Shown here in pieces: positions 23,193 through 33,489 of a DNA stretch of 64,000 nucleotides; position 1 is the first letter of the stretch; each line of letters opens with the position of its first letter. A program made the translations under genes and the position numbers. A model generated the notes under the pieces. It was not told where the DNA came from, did no database searches, and was given only the letters and a program-made list of their open reading frames with translations. Source of the DNA: Epiperipatus broadwayi (Eukaryota > Onychophora > Udeonychophora > Euonychophora > Peripatidae); assembly GCA_028023455.1 (NCBI GenBank), contig JAQFVV010006208.1, forward strand, positions 3,330,963 to 3,394,962. The letters are read 5' to 3'.

Positions 23193-24539
23193 TTAACTCT
23201 TTACTTTATGAGTTTTTTGGTGTAACTTGAAAGAACTTTTCCATCCAGTTTTGTAGTCACATAATGCGCATTGAAATGGTTTTTCCCCAGTATGTATTCT
23301 TTCATGTTGTTTGAAATTCCCTAAATAATTAGTTCGATAACCACATACAAAACAACAATATTGTTTTTCAATGTTATGAGTTTTTTCGTGTTGTTTGAGA
23401 TTCCTTTTTGAAGTAGTTTGATAGTTGCATAAATTACAAAAAAGTACAGCAGTATTATTATGAGTCTTTTCATGTTGTTTTAAAAGATTTTTCCATGCAG
23501 TTTTATAATCACAGAGTGTGCACCAATATGGTTTTTCAGTACTGTGACTTTTTTCATGGTGGAGCAAAACATTTCTAGATGCAGCTCTATAACTGCATGA
23601 GGAACACTGATATGGTTTTTCACCTGTATGAATTTTTTCATGTTGCTTTAAAAGACTTCTCCAAGCAGTTTTATAACTACAAACTGTACATTTAAATGGT
23701 TTTTCACCACTGTGAGTGTTTTCATGTTGCATTAATATACTTTTGCAAGAAGTTGTATAATGACAGTAACTACAAAGAAATGCTTTTTCACCAGTATGAG
23801 TTTTTTCATGTAATTTTAAGGAGCTTTTCCATGCCGTTTTATAATTACATAGAGAACATTTAAGTGGCTTTTCACCAGTATGTATCCTTTCATGTTGTTT
23901 GAAATTTCCAGAATGATCTGTAACATAATTACATGTTGAACAGCAAAAAGATTTTTCGCTATTATGAAGTTTTTCATGCAGTTTTAGAGCGCTTTCAGAT
24001 ACAGTTTTATAATTACAAGAAGAACAATGAAAAGGCATTTCTTCAGTATGAGATTTTTCATGTTGTTTTAACAGATTTTTCGAACCAGTCTTAAAGCCAC
24101 ATAAGCTACAGATAAATGGTGTCAACCCTAAGTGAAGAATTTTATGTCTATTTAAGCTCTTTTTATAGGCTGATTTGAAAGAACATTCACCACATTCGAA
24201 TGGTTTGTCTCCCGAATGAGTATGTTCATGTCTTTTTAAACTTTTTCTATGAGCAGATTTAAAAGAACATTGATCACACTGATATGGTTTTTCACCTGAA
24301 TGGCCCATTTCATGATGTTTTAAACTTTTTTTATGAGCTGACTTAAATGGACATTGAGTGCATTGATATGGTTTTTCTCCTGTATGAGTCTTTTCATGTT
24401 TTCTTAAAGTATCTTTCCTATTAGTTTTATAGCTACACAAAGTACATTGAAATGGTTTTTCATTTGTATGTGTCATTTCATGACTAATTAAACTTTTTTT
24501 GTACTTAGTAGAGTAGTCACATTGATCACAGAAAAACAT
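23193..24539 (-). CDS. C2H2 zinc-finger protein with sixteen tandem fingers
   Basis: The 448-residue product is almost wholly an array of sixteen 28-residue Cys2His2 fingers, each C-X2-C-X12-H-X3-H, so all zinc ligands appear intact. Linkers are TGEKP-like in most places (for example after fingers 2, 8 and 11) and divergent after fingers 5, 6, 13 and 14. Many fingers have the Y-K-T-A-W-K-x-x-L-K-x-H-E-K-T-H pattern. Its role is probably sequence-specific nucleic-acid binding in the nucleus; the target is unknown. No KRAB, BTB, SCAN or ZAD domain is present. The frame is uninterrupted in one exon. The chosen Met lies immediately before the first finger, and the frame stays open upstream (RYLQLTN), so the true start may lie in an upstream exon. 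Long arrays of this type are expanded in coleoid cephalopods and other animals. Confidence 0.93.
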   Translation of the reverse strand: MFFCDQCDYSTKYKKSLISHEMTHTNEKPFQCTLCSYKTNRKDTLRKHEKTHTGEKPYQCTQCPFKSAHKKSLKHHEMGHSGEKPYQCDQCSFKSAHRKSLKRHEHTHSGDKPFECGECSFKSAYKKSLNRHKILHLGLTPFICSLCGFKTGSKNLLKQHEKSHTEEMPFHCSSCNYKTVSESALKLHEKLHNSEKSFCCSTCNYVTDHSGNFKQHERIHTGEKPLKCSLCNYKTAWKSSLKLHEKTHTGEKAFLCSYCHYTTSCKSILMQHENTHSGEKPFKCTVCSYKTAWRSLLKQHEKIHTGEKPYQCSSCSYRAASRNVLLHHEKSHSTEKPYWCTLCDYKTAWKNLLKQHEKTHNNTAVLFCNLCNYQTTSKRNLKQHEKTHNIEKQYCCFVCGYRTNYLGNFKQHERIHTGEKPFQCALCDYKTGWKSSFKLHQKTHKVKS

Positions 24540-24672
24540 ATTTGTTAGTTGCAGATATCTTTTGCAGTGAATTTAATTAATTATGCATTGAATCTTTTTA
24601 AAATTTCTTCTATATTTTTAATATTTTTTATTTTAAAATGTGAAAATAAAAAGGTATTGTGATTAGTTTTAC

Positions 24673-24755
24673 TTATTTAAGTAATGAAAGAGATAGTTGT
24701 TCATCAAATGGAAAAAATTCACTACTGATTGAACTTTCTTCATTCGTAACAAAAT
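24673..24755 (-). other. Candidate upstream or alternative exon of the zinc-finger gene
   Basis: On the minus strand a strong acceptor (long T run, then CTTTTCAG at 24756) precedes a frame reading DFVTNEESSISSEFFPFDEQ, then LSLSLLK and TAA. The peptide is acidic and protein-like. A GTAAAA donor follows within a few bases. The second open frame across this piece would join in phase to the zinc-finger exon, but its peptide is less convincing. Either a short terminal exon or the exon before the finger array is possible. Confidence 0.3.
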
Positions 24756-24756
24756 C

Positions 24757-25139
24757 TGAAAAGAAAAAAAAAAACATATTAAAAAATTTCAGTTGAAACA
24801 TAAACAACAGTTTAAATTTTATTCACAATTAAATTTTGATGGAAAAACTATACCATTATATTATATAAGACATCATTAGTAATGATAATTATAGTCATAT
24901 TAATGCTATGATGTAATGATCAAGCTATCACATATCTATCAAAATAAATATGTTGTGCACTGAACTATTTTAATCATCTAGCTGAATTGTTCAATTTTTT
25001 TTTTTAAATTCAAACTTTAGTTATAAATTTCTAAGTACATTAAACTATTAGTAATCTCCTTATCAACAAAAGTCCTGAAAGAAATTAGGAAGATCCTCGC
25101 AGATAAATAGGCAAAACTACTAATTATGATTTGATAAAA
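24757..25139. other. AT-rich spacer or intron
   Basis: No gene seen. If the exon above is real this would be intron sequence of the zinc-finger gene. Confidence 0.3.
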
Positions 25140-25395
25140 TAGCTTGAGGATTAGAGCTTTACTGTAAATACAGAAACCATGAGTCTAAAAATCACCAGTT
25201 TAATTCCTATGTTGGCTGTCACTGGTTAGGTCAACAACACATAAAGATGAAGAAAAAATAATACCACTCAAAATGTTGTGTTCCATGCTAACCTGCTTAT
25301 TAATATTAATAGCTAAATGTATTTAGAAAAGTATACATAAAGTTTGACTTTTTCTACAAAATTTAACTCAATTAGAAAATGGTGCAGATTACCAT
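25140..25395 (+). mobile_element. Family E half-element with tRNA-like stretch
   Basis: TTGAGGATTAGAGCTTTACT and CACCAGTTTAATTCCTATG resemble pol III A and B boxes, followed by CACTGGTTAGGTCAACAACA and the family E arm (GCTAACCTGCTTATTAATAT, TAGCTAAATGTATTTAGAAA). The ribozyme-like core is badly decayed here. Confidence 0.5.
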
Positions 25396-28300
25396 ATCTG
25401 ACAGTGAGACAACATCTCAGACTGCTGCACTAAATAGTATGATGACAGGATTTTTTTTCACAGCTTTGAGCTTGTAGTTAAGACCTGTAGAGGTCTCTAA
25501 TATCACATTTTTACATGCATATTCTTGAGACTAAAGCCTTAGTAAATAAAACTATTGTAATCAGCAAAATGTAGCTAGCTGACACTATAAATATTTTTCT
25601 TAATAAAAAAAAAATAATAATTAGAAAATGGAAATAGTAAAATTTCACTATCACAAATCTTCACATGATCACAAATCTTCAGACAATTTTCTAATGTCTA
25701 TTGATCAAGAAGAATATTACTATTAAATTAACTGTATTTATCTATCTACAAAAATAAAACATTTTGTTAATCATGCAATAATATCCCCCCCCCTAAAAAA
25801 GCAAATAATTTTGAAACCCCAATCTTTATTTTCAAGAATTCTTATTTAAGTAAAGGGATTTGAACTTAGGATGATCAGTCTATACATATTCTCCACTCCT
25901 CCCCTATTAATATTGTGCCATTACAATTTGGTCACTAGCCAAATTTATAGTAATGTGCATGTAAGAAAGTGTAAAACAAAATCATCATCACATTTTTATA
26001 TAATCATAAATGAAGCTGTAGGGCATCCAAGTTCAAACCCTACAAGGTCCAGTTCTAAAAGCTTTAAACAGAGAAAGAATGGGTCAACAATTACATGCTT
26101 TACTTGTTTGTGTGTTGATAGAAAGGTAATACACACATTTAAACTATTTAATATTTAATTTTTCTTTAAAAAGCAAAGTTATAATGCATACATATAGGCA
26201 ATGTATGTGTAAATTATTTAATTGTTTTATATTTCAAATATTAAACATTTTAACTTTCTTTAAAATTAACCTATGCTTGATCAATTCTAATATTTTATTC
26301 TATACTTTTATTTTGCTTTTCTTTAATTATAATTGGGATTTAAAAGTTACAGACTTAATTAAATAATTGGGTTATAATTACTAAGCTAGCAATCATATTA
26401 TTTAAGGTTAGTTTATGAATGATTTGAAAGAATGAAGGATGTGTGTACATTACATACAAAAATTTACATTTCCTAAATATTGAAAGAAAAGGAAGTATTA
26501 AATCTGTCAAATTATTTTTTTTTGTACAATTTTTTGTTAAAAGAGGAAATCTGTTTAATCAGATATCAATCTTTGTAGCAATTTTTTTTGTAAATGATTG
26601 TTTCACTTTGGAAGCTTATCATGAGTCAGAGCTCTAAATTTTGAAATTGTCTTATCTCAAGATCTATAGAAAGGAAGCTCAAAGATTTGAAGTGTTACCT
26701 GGATGTTAAAAAGAAAGAAAAAAAGAAAAGAAAGGAAATAAGGATTGAGTCTATTTTTTTTTTTAAACAAAAGTGTCTGGAAAAAGGATTAAACTTTTCA
26801 GTTGAAAAATAATATAGTTGAAAATAAATTAGAGATCTAATTAAAACAAATTTGTCCAAAAATAGCAAGTGATGCTATCTCTGATTGGTTAAGTTAGCTA
26901 AAAATTGGATATAAAAAGCTGTCTTGAATTATTATTAAGATTATTGTGATTGATTCAGATTGTTAAACTATCAAATTGAATGCTAAAAATATAAAAAAAA
27001 TGCCTTGCTAGAAAAATTATATGTATGTCCCATTGGTTCCGGACCATCTGGGGAAGCTGCACATCACATAGGAAAGAAAAGATGTGTCTAAAATAATATT
27101 CTACACCTTTCAACTGACCAGATAAATAAGATGTTTTTAATAGAAGGAAGAAAGCATTCACCTGCATTCAAAGAAGATGAATTAATCTACTGATAAATAT
27201 TAATCATCAAGTCCAATTAATTGTTACAACAACTGATTTTAAACTCAAGAAAATTTACAAATGGGAAAACAACTGCTGTATTTCATCCACATGCTTGACA
27301 GGAAGAGAAGAAAATTTAATATAATGATTTCCAAATTGTCCACTAAAGCAAATAACCTCAATAGAGTCATCATCATTAAATAGTTATACACCTCAAGAAA
27401 GAGATTGTTCCCACATAAAACAGAAATAGTAGCTGCAGAAATATAGACAAGTTTGAACCCTTGGAAATTCGCCACAAACAAAAGATCGGTAATATGACTT
27501 TTTATATCTATTTTCTTTATGATATCAGTCTTAATAAACATTTTAGCAATAAAGTGGTATATTTTATTTAAAGAACTTTTAAAGACTATTCAGATCAATT
27601 AAAAACAAGAATGTCTTACTAAAAATAACTTTGAGCTTCATAAATGACCTTGAATGTATGAAAATTATTTGTTTATTAATTTTACAATATTAATGTGTAA
27701 AACAATTTTTTTTTATGGTGTTATGATTTTAGTTTTAACTGATATATTATTATTATTTTGGTTTTTAATAATATTTTGTTATTATGGGATAAAACACGCA
27801 CATACATAATAATATTTTTATATGTGTATAATTGGGAGTGAATGTGAAATAATGAGTAGTATTAGAATATTAGATTATTTTGTTTCAAGCTCAGTATAGA
27901 TTTCAGCGCTTGGAAGGGAGGGGGAGAAAATAATTTAAAACTCTTTTCTAAAACTTGCTCTTTCAATTTTACTAACATTTTTTTTTACATTCTATTTACA
28001 TGTTGGATTTTAAAGTATGTGTGCCAATGAGCAGATAATATTTTTTTTAAATACTTTTCTCATGGAGTGAAAATCATGGTCAATGTGACGTCCAACTTAA
28101 TACAAAATACATTTGAAGGGAAAGGGGGAAGAACTTAAAATTAATCTGAGGATTGTTATATAATCAATTATTATTATTATTATTCATGTCAATTTTCATA
28201 TTTATCTAGAAATTTTTATGTATATGTTAGAAATGTAGTAATAAATATTAGTTTGTTTTATTAAACGAGGCGTATATATTTCATTAATTGTAGTCTTTGT

Positions 28301-29209
28301 TAAGTGTGATTATTCATCATCATCAATGGTTGAATATTAGTTATTTAAGATATAAGTAAATATGCTAAAATTAAGCAATAATTATGAATTTCTTTATAAA
28401 AATTAGTTTTATGTTTCGGCTTAGTCCTAGAGCTGTAGTTGAAACCCTTGTCATTATTGTTATTATTATCATCATCATCATCGTCATCAACGTTTTAATT
28501 AATGAGCTGTTTAACTGTTTAAAGGCCATAAATAAATATTGATTTTATAATATTTAGTGATTTCTTAGTATTATTATAACCACATCCCATCATCTATTTC
28601 ATGCAAGGATGAGTGAATTGCCATCCTAAATTAGTTATATATAATCTGAGCTAGTGAACTTATAAAAATATTGAGACACATTTGTTATGTTAAGATCTGA
28701 GAAATGATTTATGTTCAATGAACTCCACTTTGGTTTAAAGATGTTTTACTTTTACCTAAATATTAGTGCGTATAGTGATATGGCTCAAAAAGCAAAATCT
28801 CTCATTTTTTATTAGAAATAAAGTACCAAAAAGGGATTCAAACCCGGTACATGTAAAAGGTTATTAGATATAACCGTGTCTAGATTCAGATAATCTAGTG
28901 GCGCCCTGCTAGACCATATTCACTTAGTATTTGTTTAAACATGCACTTAACATCAAACCAAGAAATGAAAGTGGATAAAACCTACTGCCTGTATACCTGA
29001 GTTATATTTTATTGAATTACTAGTGTACTCACTTCACGTGATTTCCATATACCTGAGTTATAATACATTGCTATAATAATTTGCTTATAATTTTTGATAT
29101 TTGAACCTTTACTTAGTTATTTCTATTTGAACTCATTTTATTAAGTTACAATATATATATACATACTGGTCTGATAATGAAAGGTTAGATTGATGTAATG
29201 TCTACATAG
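25396..29209. other. Long AT-rich stretch without a gene
   Basis: A family F motif lies at about 25445-25560. AGTTCAAACCC near 26030 and GGGATTCAAACCCGG near 28835 (B-box-like) mark old tRNA-derived repeats. ATC/TCA trinucleotide runs lie near 28318 and 28470. Open frames here (for example 26955-27167 and 27245-27541 on the minus strand) show no domain. Confidence 0.45.
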
Positions 29210-29690
29210 GTATGACAACAATACCAAATCCAACAAGGGCTTTGAGCTTTCCATTGTTGATGTTTTAATTAAATGGATGGTTGAATTATGGGGTGAGAAG
29301 ACTGAAGCCTGCCCATTAAAGCTTAATGAATTGCTATCTTAATATAAACTGAGCACTGGCTGTATATATTATAAATTTAGATGAAATGTAATAAACAAAA
29401 AAAGCAAAGCTTTAATAATGTTAATTACGCATGCTAAGTACATCATGCTTAATTAATGTTATTAATAATTTGCTCAGTAGGTATTGTGTATTTCTTTATG
29501 ACTGTATATATGTATGGGAGATTATGATTTACCCACTGATGAGTACTGGTTCTGCACAAAATACATATATTGGGGATCATGCACCTTTTTTACATGTGTG
29601 TAGCCATGTGTATCAGTTATTTGAGACGGAGTGTAGGATGAATATAGGTGGAAAATCATAAGTTCAACTCTCTCTACTTACATATATAAA
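29210..29690 (+). mobile_element. Family D element (copy D3)
   Basis: Shares TTAATTAAATGGATGGTTGA, AAGCCTGCCCATTAAAGC, the decayed core at 29530-29576, TTTGAGACGGAGTGTAGG and AAGTTCAACTCTCTC with the other D copies. CTGATGA is intact but stem II has mismatches and GAAA has become AAAA. Confidence 0.65.
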
Positions 29691-29945
29691 AACATTTTGT
29701 ACATTGAATGAATGGGCTAAGAATTCTAATTGTATAAAATAGTATATTACACTATTAGTGAACATGCTAATGGTTTATTCAAGTCATGCATACAAATATA
29801 TGTAATACCACTAAACATCATCACCATCTTTTATGCTAGAACATAACTTATTTAACAGGCAAAACTCTCCATACAGTAGTGTCACCCTGTGCCAACCAGA
29901 GTAGTTTGTGCATAAAATACCCATCTTGTGCCTACTCATCCAATA

Positions 29946-29987
29946 TCCCCAGACTAGTTTCTGGCTTGTGGCCTTCATCAGTGAGGA
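29946..29987 (-). ncRNA. Hammerhead-ribozyme-like motif, family A (A5 left arm)
   Basis: Minus strand: TCCTCA stem I, CTGATGA, A-GGC-CACAA-GCC-A, GAAA, C-TA-G, TC, then TGGGGA. All core bases are kept; extra A beside stem II as in the whole family. Confidence 0.55.
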
Positions 29988-30039
29988 GCCTTGAATCTGA
30001 GAGCCTAAGATCTAGGTGAAGTGCTCTCAGATCCAAGGT

Positions 30040-30081
30040 TGCTCACTGATGAAGGCCACAAGCCAGAAACTAGTCTGGGGA
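30040..30081 (+). ncRNA. Hammerhead-ribozyme-like motif, family A (A5 right arm)
   Basis: Plus strand: CTCA then CTGATGA (30046-30052), AGGCCACAAGCCA, GAAAC (30066-30070), TAGTC (30071-30075) and TGGGGA. Stem I is shorter than in the left arm because of a C to G change. Confidence 0.55.
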
Positions 30082-30637
30082 TATTGGATGAGTAGGTACT
30101 AGATAGGGATTTTATTCACAAGCCTTCTGGCACCCATTGATTACTCTGGTTGGCACTGAGTGGCACTACTGTATGGAGAGTTTTGCCTGTTTTTATATGT
30201 AATACATGAATTATTACAATCATTTATATCTTGATTGATTTCAGGCTCACTGCTTTACTTGATCATCCATTATGATTGCATGTTTGAACAACAAAGGCAT
30301 CAGATCTGATTTTCAACAGAATATATTTTATAAATAAAGAAAAAATAAGTACATCAACCTAGTATAGACTTATAATCAATGGCAAGGTTAAAAAATTATA
30401 TCAACTTAGAATGTTATTCAGCAGCAGCATCTCTAAAAAATAATACATTTTAATTATTTAGTCAGATAATAGTATGCATACATTTATATGCTACATAAAT
30501 ATTTCTATAATTAGTATACATGAAATCCAATTATAAAAGTTGGGTGTGTATAAAAATAATTAAATAATCTGATCTTTTCTTGTATTCCGTTAATTAGTTA
30601 AAAAAAAAAAGAGTATCGGCAACAAACATCTATCACA

Positions 30638-30733
30638 TGTCAAGCGTTGGTGGCAGAGTGGTCAGTACAGCTGCCTTACAAGCAGTTGTTCTGGGTTTGC
30701 TTCCTGACCGATGCTTTGACACATGAAAAAAAA
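30638..30733 (+). mobile_element. tRNA-like SINE with A tail and target duplication (copy S5)
   Basis: TCAAGCGTTGGTGGCAGAGT, GGTCAGTACAGCTGCCTTAC, AAGCAGTTGTTCTGGGTTTG and CTTCCTGACCGATGC, then TTTGACACATG and an A run. ATCACATG precedes it (30632-30639) and follows the A tail (30734-30741), a good 8-bp target duplication. Confidence 0.8.
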
Positions 30734-30741
30734 ATCACATG

Positions 30742-30845
30742 ATCTCCATTTCCTATGCTTGCTCAAGCTGTTAAGATCGGCAAAACTCCATTGATTACTC
30801 TAGCTTGCATTGAGTGGCACTACTTTATGGAGAGTTTTGACTGTT
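30742..30845. repeat. Family A remnant (copy A6)
   Basis: ATCTCCATTTCCTATGCTTG, GGCAAAACTCCATTGATTAC and ACTTTATGGAGAGTTTTG match family A ends, with the interior deleted. The SINE above entered the edge of this copy. Confidence 0.6.
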
Positions 30846-31331
30846 TTACTATCTAAATGAACGTACTTTTTGAAAAAAGGGTAATAAAAGATACATAAAT
30901 ATATAGCTTTTTTTTACATAATTTTTTTTTAGACTTTTATATGTTTTCTATATGAAATCATTTTTTGACCTTTATATTTTTTTTTAAATATTAAACCCTC
31001 CAATCTTGTGATTCATATGACTTCCATGAAAAAGTCTCCATTTAATTTCTTTTATCGGGACCCTATTTTTTCATCATACAATAAATGCTTTTTCAATAAT
31101 CCGAAGTAGACTTTAATTTAATTTTATATTTCATCAATGGATTGCAGTTTTGATTAATTTCGCTATACTTAGCCTATATTGGTGCACACACACTTCTCAT
31201 TTGTCTAAGTAGCTATTTTATAACACATTACTATACTTTATAAGATATATGAGCACAGAATTTCACACGACCCACTCTATCTCATAACACTGATACACTT
31301 GAACACATATATGTTGAAAAGATAAATAATC

Positions 31332-31375
31332 ACCAATATACCTATTTCATGCTAAACCAGCAATCATCAGTTGGT
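31332..31375 (-). ncRNA. Hammerhead-ribozyme-like motif, family D (D4 left arm)
   Basis: Minus strand: stem I ACCAA/TTGGT (five pairs), CTGATGA, stem II T-TGCT-GGTTT-AGCA-T, GAAA, TAGGTAT, A as cleavage base, TTGGT. The core is complete; the first stem II pair is a T-T mismatch. Confidence 0.6.
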
Positions 31376-31812
31376 CCAGATTACCATCTCTACACATATA
31401 TGCAATAAATGCTCAGATGTATATTAAGATAGCCAATCCTCATACTTTAATGGACAGGCTTCAATCCACTCCACACTCCAACCATCCATCCAATTGAAAA
31501 TCTGATGATGGAACGCTCAAAGGCCACCCTGAGGCCGAAATTCTCATCACACCCATGTTGACCTAAAGTCAATCTGACACCTCATGTACAGCACATAATC
31601 CATTTAATACATATACAAGGGATGGTGGGAGTGATGAGAATCTCAGTCTCAGAGTGGCCTTTGAGTGTTCCATCATCAGATTTTCAATTGGATGGACGGT
31701 TGAAGAGTTGGAGTGTGGAGTGGATTGAAGCCTGTTTATTAAAGTATGAAGATTGGCTACCATAATATATATCGAGCACTTATTGCATATATGTACAGAG
31801 ATGATAATCTGG

Positions 31813-31856
31813 ACCAACTGATGATTACTGGTTTAGCATGAAATACGTATATTGGT
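31813..31856 (+). ncRNA. Hammerhead-ribozyme-like motif, family D (D4 right arm)
   Basis: ACCAA (31813-31817), CTGATGA (31818-31824), TTACTGGTTTAGCAT (stem II with one A-C mismatch), GAAA (31840-31843), TACGTAT as a palindromic stem III, A, then TTGGT (31852-31856). Stem I has five perfect pairs. Confidence 0.6.
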
Positions 31857-31970
31857 GATTATTTATCTTTTTGATGTATATGTGTTCAAGTATATCAGTG
31901 TTATGAGATAGAGTGGGGAGTGGTGGGTCATGTGAAAGTCTGTGCTCATATACCCTATATATTACATATA

Positions 31971-32424
31971 TTGATACAGGTATATAACAAGCCTGTATTT
32001 CAGTTATTACTATACTTTGTGAATTTTATAAAAATGATATTCACAATAATAATGTCTATATATGTATGTTGTAAATGATATCTATTACTCTCACATATGC
32101 TAGTTAAATAATTTATACTACAAAAATAAATATATATTAATTAAAAGCAAGATCCAGATAAACACATTTATAATGGTATATGATTGATATTTATTTTGAG
32201 GGCTTTATAAACCAACTATTTGGCTAGAGTAAATAATATTAGCTGATGTTATTCAATTACTTATAATCTCTAATTGACCTTTATATATTTTAGTAATATA
32301 TCTATTTGTATGATTTGATTTTTATCTCCTAATTATTAAGAAATTACTATTTAGAAATGTAATATGCATTATATTTTTTAACAACAAATCATATATCACT
32401 AAAGTAACTAGATAGTAAATAAAA
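31971..32424. other. AT-rich spacer
   Basis: No gene or repeat is recognised. Confidence 0.4.
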
Positions 32425-32880
32425 TCAAGTCATACATCACATCGTGATTTAACTTAATAAGCTTGTAATTATAAACTAAAATAAAGAGTGGGCTAATAGC
32501 TCTAACAAGCTTTATCGATAAATGTTGCAAGGGAAAGCATTTAAAATCTCTATCTAGAAATTATCCCCAGACCAGTTTCAAACTATTGACTTTTCTCAGT
32601 GAGGCACTAGAATATTTTAGACACTAGATCCAAAATATTAACTCAAAACCAGCACTTTTTCCTACTTAAAAGTTAACGATCAGATAAGTGCTGGCTTTGA
32701 ATTGGTATTTTCAATCTAGTGTCTGAAATATCGTAGCACATCACTGACGAAAGTCAATAGCTTGAAACCAGTCTGTGGATGGGAATAATTTCTAGATAGA
32801 GATTTTAAATGTTTTCTCTTGTGGCATTTATCGATAAAGCTTGTTAGAGTTATTAGCATGCTCTTTATTTTATTTTAAGT
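32425..32880. mobile_element. Family B palindrome (copy B5)
   Basis: The outer ends AATAGCTCTAACAAGCTTTA and TAAAGCTTGTTAGAGTTATT, then GCATTTAAAATCTCTATCTA and its complement, show the hairpin. The left arm core is damaged (CTGAGAA), the right arm core is better kept. Confidence 0.85.
32738..32780 (+). ncRNA. Hammerhead-ribozyme-like motif, family B (B5 right arm)
   Basis: CTGACGA (32744-32750), stem II AAGT-CAATA-GCTT (four pairs including T-G), GAAA (32764-32767), C-CA-G and TC. Stem I has only two good pairs (CA/TG), so activity is doubtful. Confidence 0.45.
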
Positions 32881-33258
32881 AGTTAGATAATAATTTATTG
32901 CCCAATATCGAATAGCTGTCTAGATTGGCTGAAAGAAAATCTTAGTCCAGAATAGAAACAAGATTTACCTGGATGAAATTTTAACCCTGAGCCATGGCCA
33001 GAGATGCCTTAAACATTACTTTAAAAACTCTTTTTTTATATACTATGATAATTTCTGTAACTGATATTACATTATTATTGGATAAAAGTTTTTTATGAAA
33101 TTTAATTCAGTGAAAGTTTAGCCATGATATAGTTTCTCTAAATACAAATGCAACACTTTATTATTGCAAAAATAGCTGATAGTTTTGACTCTCCTGATAG
33201 CCTTCAGAGGCATTAAGCTATAATTTTATCTTTCTTATTACACTGCCAAATCCATATA
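32881..33258. other. AT-rich spacer with an old hammerhead-like remnant
   Basis: Near 33170-33213 (minus) GCCTCTGAAGGCTATCAGGA and GAGTCAAAAC recall a decayed CUGAAGA...GAAAC motif. Nothing else is recognised. Confidence 0.3.
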
Positions 33259-33489
33259 ATATTAATATCATCTATATTCTTTATTACTTTTTACAACTTA
33301 CTATTGACAGTTTCGATTGCCCCAGCAATCTTCTTCAGAACGTCTCTTACATTTGAATATTGCTGCAGCAATCTTCTTCAGAATATCTACTTAATATAAA
33401 TAGACGTTGTGAAGAAGATTTCTGGGGCAATCAAAATCGTCAATAGTGTGTTGTAAAAAGTAATAAAGAACATACATGATATTAATATT
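33259..33489. mobile_element. Inverted-repeat element with hammerhead-like arms
   Basis: ATATTAATATCATCTATATT, CTTTATTACTTTTTACAACT and GATTGCCCCAGCAATC in the left arm match the inverted right arm (GGGGCAATC, TTGTAAAAAGTAATAAAGAA). The short minus open frame at 33391-33582 is not a gene. Confidence 0.75.
33301..33343 (-). ncRNA. Hammerhead-like motif with strong stem II
   Basis: Minus strand: GACGTT, CTGAAGA, an extra A, stem II GATTGC-TGGG-GCAATC (six perfect pairs), GAAA, CTGTC, then AATAG. Stem I is short (TT/AA plus G-T). The extra A before stem II is shared with family A and with 52238. Confidence 0.4.

Larger units (their letters stand above)
29806..30200. mobile_element. Family A hairpin with core on both strands (copy A5)
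   Basis: The left arm (CACTAAACATCATCACCATC, AACAGGCAAAACTCTCCATA) and right arm (TATGGAGAGTTTTGCCTGTT) are inverted. The centre GATCTAGGTGAAGTGCTCTC is short, so the copy is one large palindrome in which each arm carries one ribozyme-like core. Confidence 0.85.
31240..31970. mobile_element. Family D palindrome with core on both strands (copy D4)
   Basis: Arms at about 31250-31555 and 31630-31965 are inverted copies (GTATATTAAGATAGCCAATC, CTTTAATGGACAGGCTTCAA, CATCAGATTTTCAATTGGAT). Each arm carries one core. The outer parts read GATAGAGTGG and so on like a tRNA-derived segment. The + strand centre has no gene; the minus frame 31569-31817 is a by-product. Confidence 0.85.

Noticed and set aside
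31569-31817. 82-residue minus-strand ORF
   Set aside because: It is antisense sequence inside a family D palindrome; other copies do not keep it open.
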